Counted from the stretch's first letter, positions 39,058-47,840 are shown. The stretch: DNA of 53,833 nucleotides from Schlegelella_A sp036272325 (GCA_036272325.1 DATAYY010000058.1:1-53833); one strand, 5' to 3'. The notes: generated by a model not told the origin, from the letters alone. A program made the numbers and translations.

Positions 39058-40509
39058 CTATTCGACCGCCTTGACCATCTCCTCGACGACCTTCTTGGCG
39101 TCGCCGAAGACCATCATCGTCTTGTCCATGTAGAACAGCTCGTTGTCGAGGCCGGCGTAACCGGCGGCCATCGAGCGCTTGTTGACGATCACGGTCTTCG
39201 CCTTGTAGGCCTCGATGATCGGCATGCCGTAGATCGGGCTGCCCTTGGTGTGCGCGGCGGGGTTGACGACGTCGTTGGCGCCGAGGATGACGGCGACATC
39301 GACCTGGCCCAGCTCGCCGTTGATGTCCTCCATCTCGAACACCTGGTCGTACGGCACCTCGGCCTCGGCGAGCAGGACGTTCATGTGGCCCGGCATGCGG
39401 CCGGCGACCGGATGGATCGCGTATTTGACCGAGATGCCCTTCTCGATCAGCTTGGTTGCGAGCTCCTTGACCGCGTGCTGCGCGCGCGCGACGGCGAGGC
39501 CGTAGCCGGGGACGATGACGACCGTCTCGGCGTTGCCGAGGACGAACGCCGCATCGTCGGCGCTGCCGCTCTTGACCGGCCGCTGCTCGGCCTTGCCCGC
39601 GACCGCACCGCCCTCGCCGCCGAAGCCGCCGAGGATGACGTTGAAGAACGAGCGGTTCATCGCCCGGCACATGATGTAGCTGAGGATCGCGCCCGACGAG
39701 CCGACCAGGGAGCCCGCGATGATCAGCATCGCGTTGTTGAGCGAGAAGCCGATTCCCGCCGCCGCCCAGCCCGAGTAGCTGTTCAGCATCGAGACGACGA
39801 CCGGCATGTCGGCGCCGCCGATCGGAATGATGATCAAGACGCCGAGCAGGAACGCGATCGCGAGCACCAGATAGAAGTCGAACCGGCCCTCGGTGAGCGT
39901 GTAGCCGGCGATGAAGACGACCATTGCGATCGCGAGGGCGAGGTTCAGCCAGTGCTGGCCGCCGAACGTCACTGGCGCGCCCTGGAAGACGCGGATCTTG
40001 TACTTGGCCGAGAGCTTGCCCCAGGCGATCACCGAGCCGCTGAAGGTGATCGCGCCGATCGCCGCGCCGAGGATCAGCTCGAGCCGGTTGCCGGTCGGTA
40101 TCGCGTCGACGGCGCCGCCAGCTGCCGGCCGCGCGACGATGCCGAAGGCGTACGGCTCAACCGCGGCGGCGACGGCGATGAACACCGCCGCCATGCCGAT
40201 CATGCTGTGGAAGAACGCGACCAGCTCGGGCATCTGGGTCATCTGCACGGTGCGTGCGCGCCACGCACCGTAGCCGCCACCGACGACGAGGCCGAGCAGG
40301 ATCCAGCCCAGGCCGACCGGAATCGAGAGCTGGTACGACTCGATCAGCTTGACGATCAGCGCCGCGGTCGTCAGCGCCGCGATCGCCATGCCGACCATGC
40401 CGAACACGTTGCCGCGGATCGAGGTCGTCGGGTGCGACAAGCCCTTCAGGGCCTGGATGAAGCAGACGCTCGCGACCAGGTAGAGCAGCGTGACGACGTT
40501 GAGACTCAC
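39058..40509 (-). CDS. pntB: NAD(P) transhydrogenase subunit beta
   Basis: A 483-residue beta subunit with nine or so membrane helices (domain II) and the NADP(H)-binding domain III at the C-terminus. Domain III motifs: VVIVPGYGLAVARAQHAVKE, HPVAGRMPGHMNVLLAEAEV, VILGANDVVNPAAH and NKRSMAAGYAGLDNELFYMD. It couples proton re-entry to reduction of NADP by NADH. The start is GTG 40509, overlapping the pntAb stop as GTGA and giving the expected MSLNVVTLLYLVASV N-terminus. Confidence 0.95.
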   Translation of the reverse strand: MSLNVVTLLYLVASVCFIQALKGLSHPTTSIRGNVFGMVGMAIAALTTAALIVKLIESYQLSIPVGLGWILLGLVVGGGYGAWRARTVQMTQMPELVAFFHSMIGMAAVFIAVAAAVEPYAFGIVARPAAGGAVDAIPTGNRLELILGAAIGAITFSGSVIAWGKLSAKYKIRVFQGAPVTFGGQHWLNLALAIAMVVFIAGYTLTEGRFDFYLVLAIAFLLGVLIIIPIGGADMPVVVSMLNSYSGWAAAGIGFSLNNAMLIIAGSLVGSSGAILSYIMCRAMNRSFFNVILGGFGGEGGAVAGKAEQRPVKSGSADDAAFVLGNAETVVIVPGYGLAVARAQHAVKELATKLIEKGISVKYAIHPVAGRMPGHMNVLLAEAEVPYDQVFEMEDINGELGQVDVAVILGANDVVNPAAHTKGSPIYGMPIIEAYKAKTVIVNKRSMAAGYAGLDNELFYMDKTMMVFGDAKKVVEEMVKAVE

Positions 40510-40835
40510 GCTTTTTTCTCCGCCGCTGCCTCGCTCGCCTTCGGCTTGTCCTTCTTCCTGAACATCTCGAGCATTCGTCGCGTGACGAGGAAGCCGCCGA
40601 AGACATTGACCGCGGCGAGCGCGACCGCGAGCACGCCCATCGTCTTGCCGAGCGGCGTCTCGGTGAGCGCGGCGGCGAGCATCGCGCCGACGATGACGAT
40701 CGCAGAGATCGCGTTCGTGACTGCCATCAACGGCGTGTGCAGCGCCGGCGTCACGGTCCAGACGACGTGGTAGCCGACGTAGATCGCGAGCACGAAGATG
40801 ATCAGGTTGATGACGGTGTGGGAGACGACGTCCAT
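40506..40835 (-). CDS. pntAb: NAD(P) transhydrogenase subunit alpha part 2 (membrane domain)
   Basis: A 109-residue membrane subunit with three helices: VINLIIFVLAIYVGYHVVWT, AISAIVIVGAMLAAALTETP and MGVLAVALAAVNVFGGFLVT; it ends in a charged tail (MFRKKDKPKASEAAAEKKA). It corresponds to the C-terminal part of E. coli PntA, separate here as in Rhodospirillum rubrum. It lies between pntAa (30 bases) and pntB (overlap of four bases). Confidence 0.93.
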   Translation of the reverse strand: MDVVSHTVINLIIFVLAIYVGYHVVWTVTPALHTPLMAVTNAISAIVIVGAMLAAALTETPLGKTMGVLAVALAAVNVFGGFLVTRRMLEMFRKKDKPKASEAAAEKKA

Positions 40836-40865
40836 GGCCAGCTTTCTCTTGACTTCTCCGCAGGA

Positions 40866-41996
40866 TCACCTGCGGCGGACTTCGCCGCCTTGGGTCATCA
40901 GGCAAGCGGCGACGATGTCGTCCTCCATCGGCACGGCGAAGCCGCCTTCCTTGGTCAGGACGAGCTTGAGGAAATCGAGCACGTTCCTCGCGTAGAGCGC
41001 CGATGCGTCGGCGCCGACGCGCGCCGCGAGGTTGGTCTCGCCGACGATCGTCACGCCGTGCTTGACGACGGTGCGGTCGGCTTCGCTCAGCGGCGTGTTG
41101 CCGCCGGTGCCCTCGGGGCCGCGGCCGGCGGCGAGGTCGACGATCACCGAGCCGGGCTTCATCGCCTTGACCATCTCCTCGGTGACGAGGACCGGCGCGG
41201 CGCGGCCTGGGATGAGCGCGGTGGTGATGACGATGTCGGCGAGGGCGACGCGCTTGCCGACCTCGACCTTCTGGCGGTCGAGCCAGCTCTGCGGCATCGG
41301 CCGCGCGTAGCCGCCGACGCCTTCGGCGGCCTCCTTCTCGTCGGCCGTCTCGTAGGGGACGTCGATGAACTTGGCGCCGAGCGACTCGACCTGCTCCTTG
41401 ACGCTCGGCCGCACGTCGCTCGCCTCGATCACCGCGCCGAGCCGCTTCGCGGTCGCGATCGCCTGCAGGCCGGCGACGCCGACGCCGAGGATGACGACGC
41501 GTGCCGCCTTCACCGTGCCGGCGGCGGTCATCAGCATCGGCAGGAAGCGCTGGTAGCTGTCGGCGGCGACGATCACTGCCTTGTAGCCGGCGATGTTGGC
41601 CTGGCTCGACAGCACGTCCATGCTCTGCGCGCGCGTCGTTCGCGGCGCCGCCTCGAGCGCGAAGCTCGTCAACCCGGCGGCGGCGAGCGCGTCGAGGCCG
41701 GCGCGGTCGAACGGGTTGAGCATGCCGACCAGGTTGGTGCCGGGCTTCATCAGGGTGAGCTCGCCGGCGCTCGGTGCGCGGACCTTGAGCACGAGCTCGC
41801 AGCCGAAGACGCCGGCACGATCGCCGATCTCGGCGCCGACGGCGCTGTAGGCGGAGTCGATCGCGCTCGCCGCGACACCGGCGCCCGCCTCGATGCGCAG
41901 CGTGTGGCCGAGCGCGATCAGCTTCTTCGCCGTCTCAGGCGTCACGGCGACGCGCGTTTCGCCGGCGGCCGTCTCGCGCGGCACCCCGATCCACAT
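40866..41996 (-). CDS. pntAa: NAD(P) transhydrogenase subunit alpha part 1 (NAD-binding)
   Basis: A 376-residue soluble domain I of the proton-translocating transhydrogenase, alanine-dehydrogenase-like. It starts MWIGVPRETAAGETRVAVTP. The NAD(H) Rossmann motif is VVILGVGVAGLQAIATAKRL with VIEASDVRPSVKEQVESLGA. The mobile loop is LPMLMTAAGTV, and PGSVIVDLAAGRGPEGTGGN is conserved. GAGGGG precedes the ATG. It is first of the three-gene pnt operon, and its promoter must lie in the 100-base gap to nudJ. Confidence 0.95.
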   Translation of the reverse strand: MWIGVPRETAAGETRVAVTPETAKKLIALGHTLRIEAGAGVAASAIDSAYSAVGAEIGDRAGVFGCELVLKVRAPSAGELTLMKPGTNLVGMLNPFDRAGLDALAAAGLTSFALEAAPRTTRAQSMDVLSSQANIAGYKAVIVAADSYQRFLPMLMTAAGTVKAARVVILGVGVAGLQAIATAKRLGAVIEASDVRPSVKEQVESLGAKFIDVPYETADEKEAAEGVGGYARPMPQSWLDRQKVEVGKRVALADIVITTALIPGRAAPVLVTEEMVKAMKPGSVIVDLAAGRGPEGTGGNTPLSEADRTVVKHGVTIVGETNLAARVGADASALYARNVLDFLKLVLTKEGGFAVPMEDDIVAACLMTQGGEVRRR

Positions 41997-42096
41997 GTTC
42001 TTGTCCCCTCGCCGGCCCTGGAATGGCGCGAGCTTACAAGAAAGACCATCGCGATCGAGCGGCGGCGGCGCGGATTGCAGCGCTAGCATCGCCGTC

Positions 42097-42618
42097 ATGG
42101 CGGCACGCTGGAAGCCGAGCGTTACGGTCGCGGCGATCGCCGGCCGGCGGCGCGCCGGCGACACGGACATCGACGAGTACCTGCTGGTCGAGGAAGAGAC
42201 CTCGGCCGGCCTGCGGATCAACAACCCGGCCGGTCACCTCGAAGCCGGCGAGTCGCTCGCCGAGGCGGTCGTGCGCGAAGTCCTCGAGGAGACGGCGACG
42301 GCGTTCGTCCCCGAGCGGCTGGTCGGCGTCTACCTCGCCCGCGTCGACGCCGCAACCGGCGACGACGACATCACCTATCTCCGCTTTGCCTTTGCCGGCT
42401 CGGCCGGCGCCGCCGACCGCAGGCGCAGGCTCGACGACGGCATCGTTCGCACCCTCTGGCTGACGCTCGACGAGTTGCGCGCCTGCCGCGACCGGCATCG
42501 CAGTGTCCTCGTCCTGCGCTCGATCGAGGACGCGGCTGCCGGCTGCGCGGTTCCGCTCGAACGGATCGTGACCGATGCCAGCGTGCGCCGGCCGGTGCGA
42601 CGGAGCACAACGCGGTGA
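42097..42618 (+). CDS. nudJ: Nudix phosphohydrolase, NudJ-like
   Basis: A 173-residue Nudix protein. The opening RWKPSVTVAAIAG, then EYLLVEEETSAGLRINNPAG, matches NudJ (phosphatase for HMP-PP, thiamine-PP and nucleotides). The Nudix box runs from residue 46 to about 68 (GHLEAGESLAEAVVREVLEE) with the final G of the consensus replaced by Ala. ITYLRFAFAG and LDDGIVRTLWLTLDELRA follow the NudJ pattern. In E. coli and many betaproteobacteria nudJ is directly followed by mnmA; here about 4 kb of envelope-modification genes lie between them. Confidence 0.85.
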   Translation: MAARWKPSVTVAAIAGRRRAGDTDIDEYLLVEEETSAGLRINNPAGHLEAGESLAEAVVREVLEETATAFVPERLVGVYLARVDAATGDDDITYLRFAFAGSAGAADRRRRLDDGIVRTLWLTLDELRACRDRHRSVLVLRSIEDAAAGCAVPLERIVTDASVRRPVRRSTTR

Positions 42619-42760
42619 CGACGTCGGCTGCAAGGCACGGCGAGATCGTCGAGTCCGTTGCAGCGTCGGCCGCCTCGTCCAAGGGGCACAATTCGCGAGC
42701 GCGAGGCTCTGGTCGGCACCGTCGACCGAACCGTCTGCGCCGTACTTTCCCGCCGCCCGT

Positions 42761-44362
42761 ATGTCGACCGACGACGCCCGTCCGCTGAGCATCGCCGAGC
42801 CGTCGGCAGGCGCACGCCGCGGCACGCGGCCGCGCGTTCTCGGCGCGCTCGCCGTCTTCGCCTGGCTTGCCTTTGCGCTCGGCCTGCATCCGCTCACCGT
42901 CCCCGACGAGGGTCGTTACGCCAGCGTTGCCTGGGAGATGCTGCGCTCGGCAGACTGGATCGTGCCGACCGAGAACGGGCTGCCGTTCTTCCACAAGCCG
43001 CCGCTCTTCTACTGGCTGACGGCGCTGTCGATGCGTGCCTTCGGCGTCGGCCCTGCCGCGGCGCGCGTCGCGCCGCTGCTCGCCGCGCTGGCGGCGATGC
43101 TCGGCGTCCACGTCGTGACGCGACGCCGCGCCGGCGAGGCGGTCGCCGACGCGGCGGTGGTTGTCACGGCGACGCTGCCGTTCTTCTTCGTCGCCGCGCA
43201 GTACGCCAACCTCGACATGCTGGTCGCCGCCTTCATCGCGCTCGCGGTCGTGTTCGCCGCCGACGCGGCGCTCGACCTCGACCGCGGCGCACCGCACCGC
43301 AAGGCACTCGCCCTGGCCTGGGCGTGCGCGGCGCTCGGTGTTCTCGCCAAGGGGCTGATCGGCGTCGTCCTGCCGGGACTCGTCCTCGTCGTCTGGCTGG
43401 TCGCCAGCGGCCGCTGGCGGACGATTCCGCGCCTGCTGTCGCCGCTCGGTCTCGCTGTCTTCGTGCTCGTCGCGGCGCCATGGTTCTTCGCCGTCCAGCA
43501 GCGCTACCCGGAGTTTGCGCACTACTTCTTCATCCACCAGCACTTCGAACGATTCACCGAGACCGGCTTCAACAATCCGCAGCCGTGGTGGTTCTTCTTC
43601 GTCGTCTTTCCGGCATTGACGCTGCCGTGGTCGCTCTGGCTGGCGCGCCGGCCTCGCCGCGACGGCGGCGACGAGAGCGCCGACCGGCGCGACTGGCGTC
43701 GATTGATGTGGATCTGGCTTGCAACCATCATCGTCTTCTTCTCGCTGCCGCAGTCGAAGCCGGCCGGCTACGTGATGCCGGCGCTCTTTCCGGCCGGGTT
43801 CCTGATTGCCGAGCCGGTGCTCGCCGCATGGCGCAGCACCAGCGCGGCGCGACGGCGGATCGCGGCCGCGACGCTCGCCGCCTCGGTCTCGATCTGCCTC
43901 GCCGCCGTGGCGTGGGCAGCGCTGGTCTACGACGGCGACGACACGTCGATCGCGCGCGCGCTGCTGGCCTCCCGGGCGCCGGGCGATCCGGTCGCGTTCG
44001 TCGATGAATACTTCTTCGACGTGCCGCTGCTGGCTCGCCTCGGCGAGCCGGTCGCGGTGGTCGCCGACTGGAAGGATCCGAAGATCGGCGAGCGCGACAA
44101 CTGGCGCCGCGAGCTCGCCGAGGCGGCGCGATTCGCGCCCGAGCGCGCCGCCGCGCTGCTCGTCGACCGCGGGCGCGGCTTTGCGCTGCGCTGCGGCAAG
44201 GCGCCGCTCTGGGTCGTCGTCAAGCCCCAGGACGAAGCGCCGGTCGCGGCGCAGCGCGATGCGGTCCGCGTCGCCGCAACGAATCGAGCCGCGCTCTGGC
44301 GCCTGGCGCCGCAAACGTGCAGCGGGGCGCCGTCGTCGGCTGCGATCGCTGCGATGCGATGA
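42761..44362 (+). CDS. ArnT-like glycosyltransferase (GT-C fold, PMT family)
   Basis: A 533-residue inner-membrane GT-C enzyme with about 10-12 helices and a periplasmic C-terminal domain. Motifs: LTVPDEGRYASVAWEMLRS (the periplasmic Asp-Glu motif), WIVPTENGLPFFHKPPLFYW, AQYANLDMLVAAFIALAVVF, LGVLAKGLIGVVLPGLVLVV and HYFFIHQHFERFTETGFNNP followed by QPWWFFFVV. ArnT transfers 4-amino-4-deoxy-L-arabinose from undecaprenyl phosphate to lipid A. Here the sugar is unknown, since no ArnA/ArnB is present. The gene overlaps the next glycosyltransferase by four bases (ATGA). Confidence 0.87.
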   Translation: MSTDDARPLSIAEPSAGARRGTRPRVLGALAVFAWLAFALGLHPLTVPDEGRYASVAWEMLRSADWIVPTENGLPFFHKPPLFYWLTALSMRAFGVGPAAARVAPLLAALAAMLGVHVVTRRRAGEAVADAAVVVTATLPFFFVAAQYANLDMLVAAFIALAVVFAADAALDLDRGAPHRKALALAWACAALGVLAKGLIGVVLPGLVLVVWLVASGRWRTIPRLLSPLGLAVFVLVAAPWFFAVQQRYPEFAHYFFIHQHFERFTETGFNNPQPWWFFFVVFPALTLPWSLWLARRPRRDGGDESADRRDWRRLMWIWLATIIVFFSLPQSKPAGYVMPALFPAGFLIAEPVLAAWRSTSAARRRIAAATLAASVSICLAAVAWAALVYDGDDTSIARALLASRAPGDPVAFVDEYFFDVPLLARLGEPVAVVADWKDPKIGERDNWRRELAEAARFAPERAAALLVDRGRGFALRCGKAPLWVVVKPQDEAPVAAQRDAVRVAATNRAALWRLAPQTCSGAPSSAAIAAMR

Positions 44363-45360
44363 GCGAGACCAGCGACGTCCCGTCCGCCGCTCCCGCGCGG
44401 CGCGATCGGGTGCCCGCGATCAGCTGCGTCCTGCCGGCGTTCAACGAAGGCGAATCGCTGCCGGCGCTGCTGACGCAGCTGACCGAGGAGCTTCGCCAGC
44501 ACAGCGACGACTGGGAGATCATCGTCGTCAACGACGGCAGCAACGACGACACCGAGATCGCGATGCTGCCGTGGCTGCGCGGCCGTGGCGTGCGCTACGT
44601 GTCGCTGTCGCGCAATTTCGGCAAGGAGGCGGCTCTCACCGCCGGCCTCGATCGCGCCCGCGGCGACGTCGTCCTGCTGATGGACGCCGACCTCCAGCAC
44701 TCGCCGGCGCTGATCGCCGAGATGGTCGTCGCCTGGCGCGCCGGCGCTGACATGGTCTATACGGTGCGGACGACGCGCGGCGACGAATCGTTCCTGAAGA
44801 CGCTCGGCACGCGCATCTTCTATCGCATCGTCAATGCCGGCTCGGCGGTCGACATCCCTGCCAACGCCGGCGACTTCCGGCTGCTCGACCGCTCGGTCGT
44901 CGACGCCCTGAACAGCCTCCCCGAGCGCAACCGGTTCATGAAAGGACTCTACGCGTGGGTGGGCTTTCGCTCGGTCGCGGTCGACTACGTCCCCGACGAG
45001 CGCTTCGCCGGCGAGAGCTCGTACTCGATGCGTCGCCTGTCGCGCCTCGCCCTGACCGGCGTCACCGCGTTCACCAACACGCCGCTGCGGCTGTGGAGCG
45101 CGCTCGGCGCGCTGATCGCGGTCGGCGCGCTGCTCGGCGGCGCCTGGTTCATCGTCGAGCACTACACCTTCGGCACCGACGTTCCCGGCTGGGCGACGCT
45201 CTCGGTGAGCATGATGTTCTTCAGCGGCGTGCAGCTGCTCTCGATCGGCATCCTCGGCGAGTACGTCGGCCGCATCTTCGACGAGGTCAAGCAGCGGCCG
45301 GTCTACCTCGTCCGCCACGACAGCGGACCGAGCGACGCGACCGCGGCGCCGCTGCCTTGA
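44359..45360 (+). CDS. GT2 glycosyltransferase, undecaprenyl-phosphate sugar type (ArnC/GtrB-like)
   Basis: A 333-residue family 2 glycosyltransferase with a cytoplasmic catalytic domain and two C-terminal membrane helices. Motifs: AISCVLPAFNEGESLPALLT, IIVVNDGSNDDTE, SLSRNFGKEAALTAGLDRAR, VLLMDADLQHSPALI (metal Asp), GDFRLLDRSVVDAL and RFAGESSYSMRRL. The helices are LWSALGALIAVGALLGGAWF and MFFSGVQLLSIGILGEYVGR. It would attach a sugar to undecaprenyl phosphate as donor for the ArnT-like enzyme. ATG 44359 overlaps the upstream stop. Confidence 0.9.
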   Translation: MSETSDVPSAAPARRDRVPAISCVLPAFNEGESLPALLTQLTEELRQHSDDWEIIVVNDGSNDDTEIAMLPWLRGRGVRYVSLSRNFGKEAALTAGLDRARGDVVLLMDADLQHSPALIAEMVVAWRAGADMVYTVRTTRGDESFLKTLGTRIFYRIVNAGSAVDIPANAGDFRLLDRSVVDALNSLPERNRFMKGLYAWVGFRSVAVDYVPDERFAGESSYSMRRLSRLALTGVTAFTNTPLRLWSALGALIAVGALLGGAWFIVEHYTFGTDVPGWATLSVSMMFFSGVQLLSIGILGEYVGRIFDEVKQRPVYLVRHDSGPSDATAAPLP

Positions 45361-46205
45361 GCGCACCGCCCGGGCGCATCGTCGCGGTGTGCGCGGACGA
45401 CGTCGGCCTCGTCGACGGCGTCGCCACCACGGTCATCGAGCTCGCCGCCGCCGGGCGCCTCTCTGCCGCCTCATGTCTGGTGACGGCGCCCGGCTGGCCG
45501 CCAGCGGCGGCGCGGCTCGCGCACTCGCCGCCGTCGCTCGAGCTCGGCCTGCACTTCAATCTCAGCGAAGGCGCTCCGCTCAGCGCCGAGTTGCGCCGGC
45601 GCTGGCCGACGCTGCCCGGCCTCGCCCATCTGCTCGCGGCGGCCGCGTTGCGCGCGTTGCCGCTGGAGGCGATCGGCGCCGAGCTCCGTGCCCAGGCCGA
45701 TGCCTTCGGCGACGCCCTCGGCCGTGCGCCGGCGTTCGTCGACGGCCATCAGCACGTGCATGCGCTGCCCGGAGTTCGCGAGCTCGTGCTCGATGCGATC
45801 GGCGCGTGGCCCGAGCCGACCGCGGTGCGCAGCACCGGCCGCGTCCTCGGCCCGGGCGCCGCACTCAAGCGCGCGATCATCGAAGCGAGCGGTGGCAAGG
45901 CGCTCGAACGCGCCCTCGTCGCGCGCGGTGTCGCCCACAACCGCGTTCTGCTCGGTGCCTATGACTTCGGCACGGTCCACTATCGCGCCCTCATGCAACG
46001 CTGGCTCGCCGCGGCGCCGAACGAGGGCGGCCTGCTGTTCTGCCACCCGTGCGCCAGCGCCGCCGGCGGCGACGCCGATCCGATCGCGGCGGCACGCCGG
46101 CGCGAGGCCGCCTACCTCGCGAGCGACGCCTTTGCCGACGATCTCGCCACGGCGAAGGTCACGATCGGCTCGGCGTGGGCGCAGCGAAGCTCCAGCGGCG
46201 ATTGA
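45357..46205 (+). CDS. ChbG/HpnK (YdjC) family carbohydrate deacetylase
   Basis: A 282-residue YdjC-fold deacetylase. The metal-binding motifs are VCADDVGLVDGV (Asp-Asp), LELGLHFNLSEG (His) and FVDGHQHVHALPGVRELVLD (His), with GLLFCHPCAS near the C-terminus. Relatives remove acetyl groups from chitobiose (ChbG) or from N-acetylglucosaminyl lipids (HpnK). The start is TTG at 45357, overlapping the glycosyltransferase stop as TTGA. Coupling to the GT2 enzyme suggests it deacetylates the N-acetyl sugar carried on undecaprenyl phosphate. The 3' end runs 47 bases into gtrA on the other strand. Confidence 0.87.
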   Translation: MSAPPGRIVAVCADDVGLVDGVATTVIELAAAGRLSAASCLVTAPGWPPAAARLAHSPPSLELGLHFNLSEGAPLSAELRRRWPTLPGLAHLLAAAALRALPLEAIGAELRAQADAFGDALGRAPAFVDGHQHVHALPGVRELVLDAIGAWPEPTAVRSTGRVLGPGAALKRAIIEASGGKALERALVARGVAHNRVLLGAYDFGTVHYRALMQRWLAAAPNEGGLLFCHPCASAAGGDADPIAAARRREAAYLASDAFADDLATAKVTIGSAWAQRSSSGD

Positions 46206-46560
46206 TCTCGAACGTGACGCCGAGGGTGACAAGCGTCGCCACGACCTGCGCGAGCAGGTAGTGCACGCCAAGGCGAACGCCGCCGGCGACGAGCGCGAAG
46301 CTGAGGGCCGCGCCGATCAGCGCCGTGACCTGGAAGCGGAGCCACGCGCCGACGGTGGCACGCGAGTCACGGAACGTGAACGCCGCGTTGCCGGCGAACG
46401 CGACCTGCGCGCCGACCCAGGCGCCGAGCGCAGCGGCGCGCTGCGGCGCGAGCCAGCCGGCCTCGACCAGGCCGACGAGGATGGCGTAGTGGCTGGCAGT
46501 GGCAACGGCACCGACCGCGGCATACTGGAGAAAACGGCTGCGCACGACGGATTCAACCAC
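46159..46560 (-). CDS. GtrA family membrane protein
   Basis: A 133-residue GtrA-like protein with four helices: FLQYAAVGAVATASHYAILV, AAALGAWVGAQVAFAGNAAF, FQVTALIGAALSFALVAGGV and LLAQVVATLVTLGVTFEINR. The ending EINRRWSFA is a strong family marker. GtrA proteins are thought to help flip undecaprenyl-phosphate-linked sugars. It is convergent with the deacetylase gene and overlaps its 3' end, so it belongs to the glycolipid group but is transcribed separately, from the gap upstream of mnmA. Confidence 0.88.
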   Translation of the reverse strand: MVESVVRSRFLQYAAVGAVATASHYAILVGLVEAGWLAPQRAAALGAWVGAQVAFAGNAAFTFRDSRATVGAWLRFQVTALIGAALSFALVAGGVRLGVHYLLAQVVATLVTLGVTFEINRRWSFAAPTPSRS

Positions 46561-46592
46561 GCTGCGCCGGTGCTTTCCCCTTCATCCTTGCC

Positions 46593-47789
46593 ATGATCCC
46601 CTCGCGCCCGCAACGGATCGTCGTCGGCCTGTCCGGCGGCGTCGACTCGGCCGTCACCGCATGGCTGCTCAAGCGTGCTGGCCACGAGGTGGTCGGCATC
46701 TTCATGAAGAACTGGGAAGAGGACGACGACGACGAGTATTGCTCGTCGCGCCAGGACTTCCTCGACGCGGCGAGCGTCGCAGACGTGATCGGGATCGAGA
46801 TCGAGCACGTCAACTTCGCTGCCGAATACAAGGATCGCGTCTTCGCCGAGTTCCTGCGCGAGTACCAGGCGGGCCGGACGCCGAATCCCGACGTGCTGTG
46901 CAACGCCGAGATCAAGTTCAAGGCGTTCCTCGACCACGCACTGCGACTCGGCGCCGAACGCATCGCGACCGGACACTACGCTCGCGTGCGCCAGGCCGGC
47001 GGCGCCTTCGAGCTGCTGAAGGGGCTCGACGCGCAGAAAGACCAGAGCTATTTCCTGCACCGGCTGAATCAGGCGCAGCTCGCGCGCACGCTCTTTCCGA
47101 TCGGCGAGCTGGAGAAGTCCGAGGTCCGCCGCATCGCCGCCGAGATCGGCCTGCCGAACGCGAAGAAGAAGGACTCGACCGGCATCTGCTTCATCGGCGA
47201 GCGGCCGTTCCGCGAATTCCTGGCGCGCTATCTGACGACGGCGCCGGGACCGATCGAGGACGATCGCGGTCGCACGATCGGCAGCCACGTCGGCCTCTCG
47301 TTCTACACGCTCGGCCAGCGCAAGGGAATCGGCATCGGCGGCATCAAGGAGGCCGGCAAGGCGCGTTCGGGCGGCGAGCAGGCGGCGTGGTTCGTCGCCG
47401 GCAAGGACGTCGAGCGCAACGTGCTGCAGGTCGTCGCCGGGCGCGACCACGCCTGGCTGCTGTCGCGCCGGCTCGCCGCCGCCGATGCGAGCTGGATCTC
47501 GGGGGCGCCGCCGCTGCCCGACCGCTACGCGGCGAAGACGCGCTACCGCCAGGCCGACGCGCCGTGCACGCTGACCAGCGCCGATGCGAGTGGCGCGCTC
47601 GAGCTCGACTTCCAGCTGCCGCAATGGGCGGTGACCCCAGGCCAGTCGGCCGTCGTCTATGACGGCGCCGTCTGCCTCGGCGGCGCCGTCATCGCGTCGT
47701 CCGATGCCGCCAACGCAACGCCGAAGCGACCGCCGAGCCGACGCCAGCGACCGTCGGTCGCCTCGGCGCGAACCGCCGAGCGGGCATGA
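46593..47789 (+). CDS. mnmA: tRNA-specific 2-thiouridylase
   Basis: A 398-residue enzyme making 2-thiouridine at the wobble base of tRNA for Lys, Glu and Gln. The ATP PP-loop is VVGLSGGVDSAVTAWLLK, followed by VVGIFMKNWEEDDDDEYCSS. The catalytic cysteines are in NPDVLCNAEIKFKAFLDHA and DSTGICFIGERPFREFLARY. ATGHYARV, KDQSYFLHRL and GLSFYTLGQRKGIGIGG are conserved. The last 30 residues (PKRPPSRRQRPSVASARTAE) form a basic extension that is not part of the family core. It is divergent from gtrA with 32 bases between start codons. Confidence 0.95.
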   Translation: MIPSRPQRIVVGLSGGVDSAVTAWLLKRAGHEVVGIFMKNWEEDDDDEYCSSRQDFLDAASVADVIGIEIEHVNFAAEYKDRVFAEFLREYQAGRTPNPDVLCNAEIKFKAFLDHALRLGAERIATGHYARVRQAGGAFELLKGLDAQKDQSYFLHRLNQAQLARTLFPIGELEKSEVRRIAAEIGLPNAKKKDSTGICFIGERPFREFLARYLTTAPGPIEDDRGRTIGSHVGLSFYTLGQRKGIGIGGIKEAGKARSGGEQAAWFVAGKDVERNVLQVVAGRDHAWLLSRRLAAADASWISGAPPLPDRYAAKTRYRQADAPCTLTSADASGALELDFQLPQWAVTPGQSAVVYDGAVCLGGAVIASSDAANATPKRPPSRRQRPSVASARTAERA

Positions 47790-47840
47790 CAACAATGGCG
47801 CCTGGCGCTATGTTCGCGCTTCGACGATCAGGCGGATCCC

